Shown: positions 1-8,666, numbered from the stretch's first letter. The stretch: 64,000 nt of DNA from Alteribacter aurantiacus DSM 18675 (GCF_000429705.1 NZ_KE386941.1:2096781-2160780), one strand, 5' to 3'. The notes: generated by a model from the letters alone, not told the origin. Program-made: numbers and translations.

Positions 1-2653
1 CCCCATACTCAAGAGCTGCATCCAGATTAGCCAAAAGACCGGCACGGTGTATACCGAATTCATCACAAGCTCCTGACACAATAAGAGCTTCAATGGTTCG
101 CTTTGGTAAAGACCTCGGTGGAATCCGAGCACACAAATCAAACAAATCGTGAAAAGGCTCTTTTTTCCGTTCAGCCATAATCGCTTCAATGGCTTGAACG
201 CCAACATTTTTAATGGCATTTAAACCAATACGGATGTCATTTTCTTTCGCAGTAAAACGAGAGTCACTTTTGTGTATGGACGGTCCTTTAATTTGAATTC
301 CTTTCCTTCTGGCCTCTGAGATGTATTCCGCCATCTTGTCTTGATGGTGCACAACTCCTGACAAAAGGGAGGTCAAAAAAGAAGTAGGATAATTCGCTTT
401 TAAGTAAGCAAGCTGATAAGCAATAATACTGTATGCCACCGCATGGCTTCGGTTAAATCCGTAATCAGCAAAGCGCACGATCAAGTCATACACCTTGTTT
501 GCATCCTCAGTTTCATAGCCTTTCTTTATCGCCCCTGATACGAATTGTTCACGGCCTTTCTCTAGTACCTCACGCTTTTTCTTCCCTACAGCACGACGAA
601 GAATATCCGCTTCTCCGAGAGAGAACCCTGCCATTTTTGAAGCAATCTGCATGATTTGCTCTTGGTAAATCATCACGCCGTATGTTTTATGAAGAATTGG
701 CTCTAAATCCGGATGGGGATAGCGGATCTGCTCCTCTCCATGTTTTCTTTTAATATAAACAGGGATGTTCTCCATTGGACCTGGACGATATAATGCATTG
801 ACCGCTACGATATCTTCAAATTCCGTAGGCTTTAGCCTTTTTAACACACTTCGCATTCCAGACGATTCAAGCTGAAAAACACCACTGGCATCCCCTTCCG
901 AGAGCATAGCAAACACATTCGGGTCATCAAAAGGAATCGTTTTAATATCAATATTCACCCCATGGTCCTCTTGAATTAAACGAACGATATTCTTAATAAA
1001 GCTCAAATTCCGAAGTCCCAAGAAGTCCATTTTCAATAAACCCAACTCTTCCAATACGCCCATCGGATATTGGGTGAGAAGCATGTTATCATTACCTGTT
1101 TGGACAGGTACAACGTCGGTAAGTTTTTCTTTGCTAATGACTACCCCCGCAGCATGTACGGACGTATGTCTTGGGAGTCCTTCGATTTCTACTGCAATGT
1201 GAAACAATTCAGCTAGCTCTTCATGATCGTCAAGGAGTTTTTTGATCGCAGGAACGTCTTTTTTCGCCTCTTCCAATGTAATGTTTGGCTTTGAAGGAAT
1301 GAGCTTTGCCAGTCTATCGATTAGGCGCGAAGGCGTTTCTAACACACGCCCACCGTCTCTTAATGCCGCTTTTGCAGCTAGGGTTCCAAACGTTATGATT
1401 TGTGCTACATGATCTCGTCCATATTTCTTGGCAACATAGTGAATCACTTCGTCTCTTCTATCATCAGGGAAATCGATATCAATGTCGGGCATAGATACCC
1501 GTTCAGGATTTAAGAAACGTTCAAATAAAAGATCATACGCCAACGGATCAACATCCGTTATTTGAAGTACGTATGCAACAAGAGACCCAGCAGCCGAGCC
1601 ACGCCCAGGGCCGGTAAGCATGCCTCGATCATGAGCGTAGGCCATGAAATCCCAAACGATCAAAAAGTAGTCATCATAATTCATTTTATGTATAACAGAA
1701 AGCTCATACTCAAGCCTTTCCCACACTTTTGTTTCAGGGGAATCACCGAAACGATTCTTTACCCCTTCTTCACATACCTCTCTTAAGTAGGAGCTTGGAG
1801 ACTTTCCGTCTGGCACAGGATAAGCGGGTAGAACCTGACTGCCGAAATTGATTTTCACATTGCACTTTTCAGCAATCTTCAGAGCCGTTTCAACTGCTGT
1901 TGGCCAAGCATGAAAAATAGCCTTCATTTCTTCCTCTGTCTTCAAGTAATATTCAGTAGAGGAAACAAAAGAAGGCAGCTCCGCAAGGGTTTCTCCACGC
2001 CCGATCGCTTGAACAACAGAATGCGCACGTTCTTGTCCTTTACGTACGAATTGAACGTGATTGGTAGCTACAAAAGGAATTGCCTTTCCCCCATCCTTTT
2101 CCCAATTACGAAGTTGTATAAGTAGTTCTCGTTCTTCTGCTCGTTCGTGCATTTGTAACTCAATAAAAACATGGTCCTTGCCGAACGTATCTTCCAGAGC
2201 AAAGAGGGTTTCCCTTGCTTCTTCCCCTTTTCCATCACGGACCAGCTGTTGTACAATCCCTCCATCGAAGGGAGAGATCGCAAACATCGTCTCTGCGTCT
2301 ATTTCGTTGAATGAGGAAACAGGAAGAACGGGCACTCCCTTTTCAGCGTGCTCATACGCCAGCGACGTTAGACGCATTAACGTTTCAAACCCTCTGTTGT
2401 TTTTAGCCAATAACACGAGCTGAAACAAGGCCCCTCTTTGACTTTTCGCCGTAAGCTCCACACCTAAAACAGGTTTTACACCTTGGTTGTGGCACTCTTT
2501 GTAAAAAGGCACAGCTCCGTACATTCCATTTTTATCCGTTAGGGCGAGGGCTGGCATTTGGAGCTCCTTTGCACGACTAACCAACTCTTTGATCTTTCCC
2601 GCACCATATAAAAAACTATATTCGCTGTGGACGTGAAGGTGAACAAAACTCAC
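1..2653 (-). CDS. dnaE: DNA polymerase III subunit alpha, DnaE type (C-terminus beyond window)
   Basis: Replicative DNA polymerase of the DnaE family, which in Bacillus extends primers on the lagging strand together with PolC. About 884 N-terminal residues are present; the family is usually about 1,100, so roughly the last fifth lies outside. The protein opens with a PHP domain (VHLHVHSEYSFLYGAGK near residue 5). The palm carries the catalytic acidic motif PDIDIDFPDDRRDEV near residue 390. The start is GTG: upstream on the minus strand is GGAGAGGAGGGG at good spacing, and no ATG fits. The divergent ytrH-ytrI pair sits about 150 bp away, as in B. subtilis. Nothing looks broken in the visible part. 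Confidence 0.96.
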   Translation of the reverse strand, partial: MSFVHLHVHSEYSFLYGAGKIKELVSRAKELQMPALALTDKNGMYGAVPFYKECHNQGVKPVLGVELTAKSQRGALFQLVLLAKNNRGFETLMRLTSLAYEHAEKGVPVLPVSSFNEIDAETMFAISPFDGGIVQQLVRDGKGEEARETLFALEDTFGKDHVFIELQMHERAEERELLIQLRNWEKDGGKAIPFVATNHVQFVRKGQERAHSVVQAIGRGETLAELPSFVSSTEYYLKTEEEMKAIFHAWPTAVETALKIAEKCNVKINFGSQVLPAYPVPDGKSPSSYLREVCEEGVKNRFGDSPETKVWERLEYELSVIHKMNYDDYFLIVWDFMAYAHDRGMLTGPGRGSAAGSLVAYVLQITDVDPLAYDLLFERFLNPERVSMPDIDIDFPDDRRDEVIHYVAKKYGRDHVAQIITFGTLAAKAALRDGGRVLETPSRLIDRLAKLIPSKPNITLEEAKKDVPAIKKLLDDHEELAELFHIAVEIEGLPRHTSVHAAGVVISKEKLTDVVPVQTGNDNMLLTQYPMGVLEELGLLKMDFLGLRNLSFIKNIVRLIQEDHGVNIDIKTIPFDDPNVFAMLSEGDASGVFQLESSGMRSVLKRLKPTEFEDIVAVNALYRPGPMENIPVYIKRKHGEEQIRYPHPDLEPILHKTYGVMIYQEQIMQIASKMAGFSLGEADILRRAVGKKKREVLEKGREQFVSGAIKKGYETEDANKVYDLIVRFADYGFNRSHAVAYSIIAYQLAYLKANYPTSFLTSLLSGVVHHQDKMAEYISEARRKGIQIKGPSIHKSDSRFTAKENDIRIGLNAIKNVGVQAIEAIMAERKKEPFHDLFDLCARIPPRSLPKRTIEALIVSGACDEFGIHRAGLLANLDAALEYG

Positions 2654-2801
2654 CGGCACCCCTCCTCTCCTTTGTATTGTTTTTACTATTGTAACGCAAA
2701 CAGATGTTTGTGACACCTAGGACGAATATCTATCATAAGTTTATTTTATTTCCATAGACATGTAGTAATGGTTGTACAAAACCGGTGCGGGGGGATTGAC
2801 G

Positions 2802-3134
2802 ATGGATAGGGATTTTTTAGCGACGTTGATTATTGATTTTTTTGTGGCTTTCGGTGTCATTCTCGGAGGCTCGATTGTAGGTGGCATCGGCGCTTATCTC
2901 ATTGGTAAACCACCAATGTCCATTATGCACGACCTCGCCTCTAGCTTGAAGATATGGGCACTTGTTGCTGCCATTGGGGGTACATTCGATGCGATTTCAA
3001 GCTTGGAACGTGGGATCTTCGGGGGAACGCATGCAGATATTGTTAAAACACTATTTATGATATTCGCGGCCCTTTGCGGTGCCCACAGTGGAACTGTACT
3101 TATCCAATGGATTACTCAGGAGGGAATTAAATGA
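2802..3134 (+). CDS. ytrH: Sporulation membrane protein YtrH
   Basis: Small hydrophobic protein of 110 residues with about three membrane segments and glycine-rich stretches such as GVILGGSIVGGIGAYLIG. It matches YtrH of Bacillus by size, character and position beside dnaE. In B. subtilis YtrH and YtrI are mother-cell membrane proteins needed for efficient sporulation; a biochemical role is not known. I chose the ATG that follows GGGGGG by about seven bases over an in-frame start 30 bases upstream that lacks a ribosome site. It overlaps ytrI by 4 bp (ATGA), so the two are translationally coupled. A sigma-E promoter was not identified with confidence. Confidence 0.85.
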   Translation: MDRDFLATLIIDFFVAFGVILGGSIVGGIGAYLIGKPPMSIMHDLASSLKIWALVAAIGGTFDAISSLERGIFGGTHADIVKTLFMIFAALCGAHSGTVLIQWITQEGIK

Positions 3135-3634
3135 GAATTCCTCCATTTTATCATGATAAAAGCTGGCAACGTTTTTTTGCCGGAGTCATCTTGGGGATGT
3201 TAATCGGGTGGCTCTTTTTTTTATATAATTTCGGCTATGTTCACGAGCATTTGCGAATGGAGATTGGGAAACAACGGTCAACGATCGAAAGCCACGAAAA
3301 AACAATCGAAATTCTTCGAAAGGATCAAGATGAACAAAATCGTCAGCTACAACAAATGCTTACAGTCCAAGAGATTAAAATAAATTTTCTAAACGAATCC
3401 GAAGTGAATTTAAGTGAGCTCACACTTTTCGAATTAAAAGGTGCAGTGGAAAGTGAGCTCGAACTGGTTCGGAACAAAAGCCTTGAGAACGTTCATATGA
3501 CAAAAGATGTTCTAAAAAAAGCAATCGAAAATAAACGATTCGGTATCAACGAAAAGTATTATCAGTTGAAAATTGAAAATACAACGATATACTCGGTATT
3601 AGAGCTTGATATTACCATTCACTCGGCAGAATGA
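3131..3634 (+). CDS. ytrI: Sporulation membrane-associated protein YtrI
   Basis: A 167-residue protein with one N-terminal membrane segment (about residues 15-35, GVILGMLIGWLFFLY) followed by a charged, probably coiled-coil stretch (about residues 45-80) and a small C-terminal domain. The topology, length and coupling to ytrH identify it as YtrI, a partner of YtrH in sporulation. The C-terminal domain probably faces the outside of the mother-cell membrane, but orientation is inferred. The family has no known catalytic motif and none is visible here. Confidence 0.82.
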   Translation: MRIPPFYHDKSWQRFFAGVILGMLIGWLFFLYNFGYVHEHLRMEIGKQRSTIESHEKTIEILRKDQDEQNRQLQQMLTVQEIKINFLNESEVNLSELTLFELKGAVESELELVRNKSLENVHMTKDVLKKAIENKRFGINEKYYQLKIENTTIYSVLELDITIHSAE

Positions 3635-3768
3635 TCTGTGGCAATTTTTTGAACCTTTACGAAAATTCGTTCCCCTTCTCCAAAAAGAGGTATAATGGTA
3701 ATAGAAACCAATCACACATACACAGTCGCACACATAGCATATAAATGGTGAGAAGGAGGTACTTACAC

Positions 3769-3957
3769 ATGAAAATCATGAGCAGAAGTAAATTGGCTAA
3801 AGAAAAGGTACAACGAATTCAAGCTGGATTTTCCGCTTTCGCCGAGACGCAGGAAGTGACTGACCTCATTCGAAAAGAGATTAAATCTATGGGACTTGAC
3901 GTCATTGAAGAACAAACAGATGCAGGTTCTTGGTTCATCCCTAAAAAAAGAGCGTGA
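3769..3957 (+). CDS. Small conserved-looking cytoplasmic protein, 62 aa
   Basis: The protein is basic at the N-terminus (MKIMSRSKLAKEKVQRIQ) and ends with an amphipathic segment and PKKRA. It has no membrane segment. AGAAGGAGG lies nine bases before the chosen ATG, a near-ideal ribosome site, and the stop codon falls inside a strong terminator hairpin, so this is very likely a real gene. It sits between ytrI and nrnA, a place where Bacillus genomes have a small orphan gene. I cannot assign a function. Confidence 0.7.
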   Translation: MKIMSRSKLAKEKVQRIQAGFSAFAETQEVTDLIRKEIKSMGLDVIEEQTDAGSWFIPKKRA

Positions 3958-3993
3958 CGCCACTGTGATTTACAGTCGCGTCCGCTCTTTTTT
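3943..3993. terminator. Bidirectional terminator between a small gene and nrnA
   Basis: Inverted repeat AAAAAAGAGCG-TGACGC-CACTGT / ACAGT-CGCGTC-CGCTCTTTTTT with a short loop, A-tract on the left and T-tract on the right. It can stop the rightward small gene and the leftward nrnA. The stop codon of the small gene lies within the left arm. Confidence 0.9.
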
Positions 3994-3994
3994 T

Positions 3995-4939
3995 CTACTC
4001 CTTGTATCTTTCGCAGATTTCGTCTAATTCTTTCAAAAGGCGTTCAGCCTCATCCCATGAGTAAGCCGTTGCACCAGAGGCCATCGGATGCCCCCCACCA
4101 TGGTAACGTGCCGCCAGATCATTAATAACAGGCCCTTTTGACCTAAGACGAACACGAATTTCATCTTCCTCTTCCACGAAAAAGACCCATGCCTTAACAC
4201 CTTTTAATGTTGAAAAAGAGTTTACGATACTTGCTGTCATTCCCGCATCAACTTTGTACGTTTCAAGGAGATCCTTCGGAAGTTTAATGTAAGCAGCGCC
4301 AGAAGGCATCAACTCTACATTTGACAAAACGTACCCCTCCATCCGAACTAGATCAATGGATTTTTCGTACATCGCATTGTATAACGACGTTCTTGAAAAA
4401 CGGCCTTCAATCAATTTACCAGCCCAGTAAAACGTACGATCTGTCGTGTTTGGGTGCCTGAATCGCCCAGTGTCACCAACGATCCCTGCGTATAGAAGAC
4501 GCGCGGCTTCATCACTTAATCGCGCACCTTCTTTGCTCCATTCTTCAAAAAGCTCACAAATCATTTCTGATGTGGAGCTCGCCTCAACATCCACCCACGA
4601 TTCGTCTCCATAAGCATCCACTTCAGGGTGATGATCAATTTTAATTAACGTCTTCCCATCTTTGTAACGCTGGTCGTCAATACGAGGAACATTGGCTGTA
4701 TCACATACGATGACAAGGGCATTTTGATAGTCTTCGTCTTTAACGTGATCCATTTTTTTAAGAAAAGAAAACTCTCCGTCATCCTCCCCCGCTAGGAGAA
4801 CCGTTTTCCCTTCCGTGTTTTCCAAAATCAATTCTTTTAGACCTGCCTGTGAACCAATGGCATCCGGGTCCGGTCTTACATGTCTATGTATAATAATCGT
4901 TTCGTATTGTTTAATTTTTTCAATGATACGTTGCTTCAT
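3995..4939 (-). CDS. nrnA: Bifunctional oligoribonuclease / pAp phosphatase NrnA
   Basis: DHH-DHHA1 phosphoesterase of 314 residues, the usual size. Family members degrade nano-RNA of 2-5 nucleotides and dephosphorylate 3'-phosphoadenosine 5'-phosphate in the cytoplasm. Metal-binding motifs are all visible: HRHVRPDPDAIGS near residue 18, CDTAN near 92, DHHPEVDAYGD near 115, and the DHHA1 motif GGGHPMASG near residue 285. The gene follows the ytrH-ytrI group, as in B. subtilis, but on the opposite strand. A strong terminator follows at its 3' side. The start ATG has only a modest upstream GGAG. Confidence 0.93.
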   Translation of the reverse strand: MKQRIIEKIKQYETIIIHRHVRPDPDAIGSQAGLKELILENTEGKTVLLAGEDDGEFSFLKKMDHVKDEDYQNALVIVCDTANVPRIDDQRYKDGKTLIKIDHHPEVDAYGDESWVDVEASSTSEMICELFEEWSKEGARLSDEAARLLYAGIVGDTGRFRHPNTTDRTFYWAGKLIEGRFSRTSLYNAMYEKSIDLVRMEGYVLSNVELMPSGAAYIKLPKDLLETYKVDAGMTASIVNSFSTLKGVKAWVFFVEEEDEIRVRLRSKGPVINDLAARYHGGGHPMASGATAYSWDEAERLLKELDEICERYKE

Positions 4940-5111
4940 TATCCAATCTCCTGTTCAATTTGACGTGATTAGCTTTAGAGTATCTTATATTTACACATTA
5001 TACAATGTTGTGAACAACCTTGATATAAAAACAGAAAGTGTGCTATTTTAACTAAGAAAGCGTTCGTGATATTCGCAGCATCCATAGCTGTTAGATAAAA
5101 GGAGATTTTTT

Positions 5112-5438
5112 ATGCTAATTCCTATCATCATTGTCGTTTCCTTTGTTTTGTTCGTTTATTTTAAAGTTCAGCAAACAAAAGCTCGCGGCTTGATGGAAAG
5201 TCGTTGGTATTCTTCCAAAGCCAGTGTGGCTGTCGGAATCGCCATTGGTACGTTCGGCTTAAACGCCATGATTAACTTGGGTACGTCCGTCGCAACTACA
5301 ATTGGTGTCATTTTCATCATCTATGGCGGGATCAATGTCTTTTTTGGATTAAAAAATTACAAGACGTTCCTCCCATATGCTCGAAAAGAAGTAGAAGAGA
5401 TTCGGAAGCAAGAATCAAAAGAACAACCTGCTAAATAA
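5112..5438 (+). CDS. ytpI: YtpI-like small membrane protein
   Basis: A 108-residue protein with an N-terminal membrane segment (LIPIIIVVSFVLFVYFKV), two further hydrophobic segments around residues 37-75, and a charged tail rich in Glu and Lys. It resembles YtpI of Bacillus in size, topology and position between nrnA and ytoI. Its function is unknown. AAAGGAG lies just before the ATG, and a clear terminator follows the stop codon, so it appears to be a single-gene unit. Confidence 0.78.
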   Translation: MLIPIIIVVSFVLFVYFKVQQTKARGLMESRWYSSKASVAVGIAIGTFGLNAMINLGTSVATTIGVIFIIYGGINVFFGLKNYKTFLPYARKEVEEIRKQESKEQPAK

Positions 5439-5441
5439 AAT

Positions 5442-5480
5442 GAAAAGACTGTTGCCGAAATTCGGCAGCAGTCTTTTTTG
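5442..5480 (+). terminator. Terminator after ytpI
   Basis: Stem AAAAGACTG-TTGCCGAA / CGGCA-GCAGTCTTTTTT with a four-base loop and a T-tract, starting four bases after the stop codon. Confidence 0.9.
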
Positions 5481-5513
5481 AGGCTAAAACATTAAATACC
5501 AGCGTTTTCACCT

Positions 5514-6824
5514 TTAGCGATCGATTAACTGAGCCATAATCATGGCCTTTCCGACGATCTGATTTTCGTGGAAAATCTCCACATCGACCTTACCGAACTT
5601 CCGGCCGACCTCCAGCACCTTCGGATAAACTTTCATCTCACTATCGATCTGTACTGGTTTGATAAAAAAGAGGGTAATGTTCTCTACAACAAGATCCCCT
5701 TTTTTATATTTCCTTAGCACCCTGCTTCCTGCTTCTGTCACAATCGTTGTCATGACCCCATATGAAACGGTACCAAGATGGTTCGTCATTTGTGGTGTCA
5801 CTTCTAGACGATAGACATGCTCTTGTGAAGACGATATGTCCTCAAAGTGGCGCGTAACGAGATCCTCAATAGTCTCTCCTACTTGCGGTTGTCTTTGAAT
5901 CATTTGTAATGCTTTCAATACATCTTGTCGACTGATTACTCCTAAGAGCCTTCGACCGGAATCGGTTACCGGGAGAAGTTCAATTCCTTCCCAGACCATT
6001 CGGTGAGCTGCTGATGCTACAGATGTTTTGGACGTGACCGCTATCGGCTGTTTCGTCATTACCTTTTCAATTTCTACAAACGGACTTACACCCATCACAT
6101 CTTTTGCTGTGACCATTCCTAGAAGCTTTCCGTCTACTTCATCAATAACCGGATAGCGGCTATGGCTCGTTCGCTTGTTTAACTCATGCCACTTTTCAAC
6201 AGTGTGTGCATTTGTCATCAAGTATGTTTCGTCATGGGGAATAAGGATATCTTCTACCATAAGAATTTCTTTTTTAATTAATTGATCATAGATAGCCCGG
6301 TTGATCATCGCTGCAACGGTAAACGTATCATACGTGGTGGACATAATCGGCAACTCAAGACTGTCCGCCAATGCCTTTACTTCATCATTCGTATCAAACC
6401 CACCTGTGATTAAGACAGCTGCCCCTGATTCAAGGGCCATCTTGTGCACTTGCTCACGGTTACCAACGATAAGTAAATTCTCAGGCTCCACGTATCGCAT
6501 CATGGCTTCCGCTTTCATGGCACCGATTACAAATTTACTAAGGGTTTTATATAAGCCGTCTCGTCCACCGAGGACTTGTCCGTCCACAATATTAATAACT
6601 TCCGCAAACGTCAGCTTTTCAATGTTCTCTTTTTGTTTTTTTTCAATCCGAATCGTACCTACTCGCTCAATAGTGCTAACGATGCCTTGGTTCTCTGCAT
6701 CCTTTATTGCTCTGTACGCTGTTCCCTCGCTCACTTGGAGGGCTTTGGCAATTTGCCTAACGGAGATCTTACTTCCCACATCCAAGGTACGAATATGTTG
6801 AAGGATCTGTTCATGTTTTGTCAT
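5514..6824 (-). CDS. ytoI: YtoI-like CBS/DRTGG/hotdog transcriptional regulator
   Basis: Four-part protein of 436 residues. An N-terminal winged-helix domain (SVRQIAKALQVSEGTAYR, near residues 20-40) probably binds DNA. A DRTGG domain follows (about residues 75-180), then two CBS motifs (about 190-310) of the kind that sense adenosyl nucleotides, and a hotdog-fold thioesterase-like domain (about 320-430). This order is that of B. subtilis YtoI, whose targets and ligand are not known. I chose the ATG preceded by GGGGTGG at eight bases; an upstream in-frame ATG has no ribosome site. Confidence 0.88.
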   Translation of the reverse strand: MTKHEQILQHIRTLDVGSKISVRQIAKALQVSEGTAYRAIKDAENQGIVSTIERVGTIRIEKKQKENIEKLTFAEVINIVDGQVLGGRDGLYKTLSKFVIGAMKAEAMMRYVEPENLLIVGNREQVHKMALESGAAVLITGGFDTNDEVKALADSLELPIMSTTYDTFTVAAMINRAIYDQLIKKEILMVEDILIPHDETYLMTNAHTVEKWHELNKRTSHSRYPVIDEVDGKLLGMVTAKDVMGVSPFVEIEKVMTKQPIAVTSKTSVASAAHRMVWEGIELLPVTDSGRRLLGVISRQDVLKALQMIQRQPQVGETIEDLVTRHFEDISSSQEHVYRLEVTPQMTNHLGTVSYGVMTTIVTEAGSRVLRKYKKGDLVVENITLFFIKPVQIDSEMKVYPKVLEVGRKFGKVDVEIFHENQIVGKAMIMAQLIDR

Positions 6825-6916
6825 CCTGCTATCCACCCCATAAGAGCTGTTCCACTCTTGTTTAGTCATCTGTACTAATACAAGTATACTTTGTCAGCCC
6901 TGGGGTTTCAAGCTCA

Positions 6917-7183
6917 TCAGTAGGTTCCGCGCAGTTTTTTTCTCTGGCTGTTTTCCTTCACTTTACGTTCCTGTCCTTCATCTCTGTTGTCCATCTGTCT
7001 CTCTTTGTCTCGTTCTTTAAGCCAAGCGTAGACGTTTCCTCCAAGTACAATGAGTGCAAATGCGAGCCAGGCAAATGCGAAGTACACAGCTAAGCCTTCT
7101 CCTAAAAAAGGAATTCTAGGCAATGCCAAATATAGCAATAAAAATGTAAGTAATACACATAAGAACAATCGTGAACTTTTCAT
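6917..7183 (-). CDS. Small two-segment membrane protein, unknown function
   Basis: An 88-residue protein with two hydrophobic helices (about residues 6-23 and 30-53) and a very charged C-terminal tail that is mostly Lys, Arg and Glu. The topology suggests a short tail in the cytoplasm. An AGAGGTGA sequence sits about six bases before the chosen ATG. No family is recognised. It lies between ytoI and a repeat-rich zone. Codon use looks like its neighbours. Confidence 0.65.
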   Translation of the reverse strand: MKSSRLFLCVLLTFLLLYLALPRIPFLGEGLAVYFAFAWLAFALIVLGGNVYAWLKERDKERQMDNRDEGQERKVKENSQRKKLRGTY

Positions 7184-7269
7184 TAAAATCACCTCTGTTC
7201 TAGCCTATGACTTGTCTTAGTAAGACAGAACGGGCGATTTTGAATTGAATTGTTTAAATAAAAAAGCTC

Positions 7270-7287
7270 CATAGCCGCCAACTTAAG
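7270..7287 (+). repeat. Orphan IS4-type terminal inverted repeat
   Basis: CATAGCCGCCAACTTAAG is 16 of 18 identical to the ends of the IS4-like remnant that lies just to the right. It stands alone, with no partner in inverted orientation before the next gene. The simplest reading is a left end of an older element that was interrupted by the palindromic repeat starting near 7318. Confidence 0.6.
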
Positions 7288-7521
7288 GAATTGAGTAAAG
7301 TTAGTAAGCATAATAAAGGTGTAGCCGGAATGTTCTCCGCTTTCCGTGGTAGTAAGGTGAGCCTCCTTACTTTGTTCCGGGGGTCTCACCCATAGCCGTC
7401 AAGTTAAGCAAAATTGGCGGCTTTTTTTGGTTATTTGTCTTATTGATCATTCACCCTCATTTTCTCACATAACAAATAAGCTTCCTTTTGGAAGTTTTTT
7501 TGGCAAAGATATTCCGTTACA

Positions 7522-7614
7522 GGTGGACGCTTTCCGCGGGCATCGCCTTAGCCTCCTCGGGAAAGGCGCCCTGCGGGGTCTTCGGCTGATGCTATTCCCG
7601 CTGGAGTCGCCACC
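7522..7614. repeat. GC-rich palindromic repeat family A, copy 1
   Basis: Ends GGTGGACGC and GTCGCCACC pair as inverted repeats; the centre holds CTTTCCGCGGGC and GCCTCCTCGGG blocks. A close relative with the same flanks lies at 49056-49230 inside the second IS4-like remnant, where it carries about 80 extra bases in the middle. Such GC-rich palindromes stand out sharply against the AT-rich background. Confidence 0.8.
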
Positions 7615-7670
7615 TTTCACTCCATTTTCTACTTTAACAAAAGGTAATCTTTATAAAATAAACAGCTTAT

Positions 7671-8064
7671 TCAAATCTGTAAAAGTATCAGCTTTTCTTC
7701 CTCCTTCCTCGTGTTCTTTAAGACTTGAAAAGGTGTCTCACAATTCTTCTTTCTACACTTCCTACATCGTCTTCGAATGGCTTCTGTGTATTGATGAAAT
7801 AGGTTATTTATCTTAATTGGTGATCCACTTGTTCGGAAGAACTCTTCGGCACTCTCACGTAATCCTTTCATGCATTTCATCTCACTGACTTCAATCTCTT
7901 CGTTTTCATATAACGCACTTCGCGCTTCAAATGTAATCATACTAGACATCAGAAGTGCAATGAGTTGGCCATACAAGTGGCACTCAAAGCGCTCCTGTTT
8001 AATGTTTTTTACTTTATGAATGCCATAATACGTTATCACAAATGATATGAACTTGGACATGTGA
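7671..8064 (-). pseudogene. IS4-family transposase, C-terminal fragment
   Basis: The minus-strand frame reads KVKNIKQERFECHLYGQL and then a helical, Lys/Arg-rich C-terminus ending at a stop codon. This is the conserved tail of IS4-family transposases just after the last catalytic Glu. The frame runs upstream into palindromic repeat B, which replaces the part that held the DDE triad. No start codon or ribosome site belongs to it, so it is a dead fragment. Confidence 0.75.
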
Positions 8065-8067
8065 TCA

Positions 8068-8189
8068 GGTGTAGCCGGAATGTTCGCAGACTCCTGCGGC
8101 AGTGGGAGCCAGGAGAGACCCCGCAAGGGCTTTGCCCGAGGAGGCTCGCCGGCACCGCCGCGGAAAGCGAAGAACATTCCGGTTACACC
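8068..8189. repeat. GC-rich palindromic repeat family B, copy 1
   Basis: A 122-bp unit with ends GGTGTAGCCGGAATGTTC and GAACATTCCGGTTACACC, inverted with one mismatch. The core reads CTCCTGCGGCAGTGGGAG, GACCCCGCAAG, GAGGAGGCTC and CCGCCGCGGAAAGCG. It is nearly identical to 49452-49568. As RNA it would fold into a long GC-rich hairpin from either strand. Confidence 0.85.
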
Positions 8190-8291
8190 TTTCTTCAACC
8201 TATTTACTACAGTCAATCCTTAAGTTGACGGCTATGGGGGTCTCACCTTGGCCCCGACTACCACAGGAGTCTCGGCCATTCCGGCTACACC

Positions 8292-8624
8292 TTTTCACAT
8301 GCTCACATTTATAATTTTTATGACAGTTAAGAGTTTTTGTAAATCACCCTTTCATATGATAGTTGTTAAATATTTCGATAAAGTAAGATGAGAAGACACA
8401 GCGTTTACAGGTTTTAATGAGGTGTTATTTGCTTGGTAATATTACTCTTTTCTTTCTTGTAAGAAAAAGAAAGGCAGCGACTCTGCTGGGAATAGCAAAA
8501 TCATTCCTTCATGATCTGGCTGACTACACCTAATCCCACATTCCAGTTCAAATCGTCAATAACAGTTGAAAAGATCCACACAAATGAGTTAACCATAAGA
8601 GTAAGTATCATTTCGTATGCATTA
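8292..8624. other. Intergenic stretch with no visible feature
   Basis: AT-rich sequence between the repeat nest and the ytkL terminator. No reading frame with a ribosome site, no strong hairpin and no terminal inverted repeat were seen. A right end matching the orphan IS end at 7270 was looked for here and not found. Confidence 0.5.
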
Positions 8625-8658
8625 AAAAAATGAGCGGGCTCTTATACGCCCACTCATC
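8624..8658 (-). terminator. Terminator after ytkL
   Basis: On the minus strand ATGAGTGGGC / GCCCGCTCAT with a loop of about eight bases, followed by seven T residues. Confidence 0.85.
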
Positions 8659-8666
8659 CTTACTGT

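Larger units (their letters stand above)
7391..8236 (-). mobile_element. IS4-family insertion sequence remnant, non-autonomous (copy 1)
   Basis: Perfect 18-bp terminal inverted repeats CATAGCCGTCAAGTTAAG bound the element. An 11-bp direct repeat GGGGTCTCACC flanks it (7380-7390 and 8237-8247). IS231-like members of the IS4 family have CAT-starting ends with a CTTAAG-type core and duplicate 10-12 bp, so ends and duplication fit. Inside is only the C-terminal part of a transposase (minus strand), plus two GC-rich repeats at 7522-7614 and 8068-8189. The catalytic DDE region is gone, so movement would need a transposase in trans. Confidence 0.85.
7318..8291. repeat. GC-rich palindromic repeat (family B) split by an IS4-like insertion
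   Basis: Outer ends GGTGTAGCCGGAATG (left) and CATTCCGGCTACACC (right) are inverted copies of each other. The two halves, 7318-7390 and 8237-8291, together make a unit close in size to the intact family members at 8068-8189 and 49452-49568. The IS4-like remnant sits between them, with GGGGTCTCACC duplicated on both sides. Confidence 0.75.

Noticed and set aside
1562..2423. Plus-strand frames opposite dnaE
   Set aside because: They are antisense shadows of a well-conserved gene without ribosome sites.
7671..8216. A 181-residue minus-strand reading frame in the repeat nest
   Set aside because: It is a transposase tail fused by chance to palindromic repeat B and has no ribosome site, so it is recorded as a pseudogene.
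8398..8411. CAGCGTTTACA as a CcpA site
   Set aside because: Three mismatches to the consensus and no gene promoter nearby.
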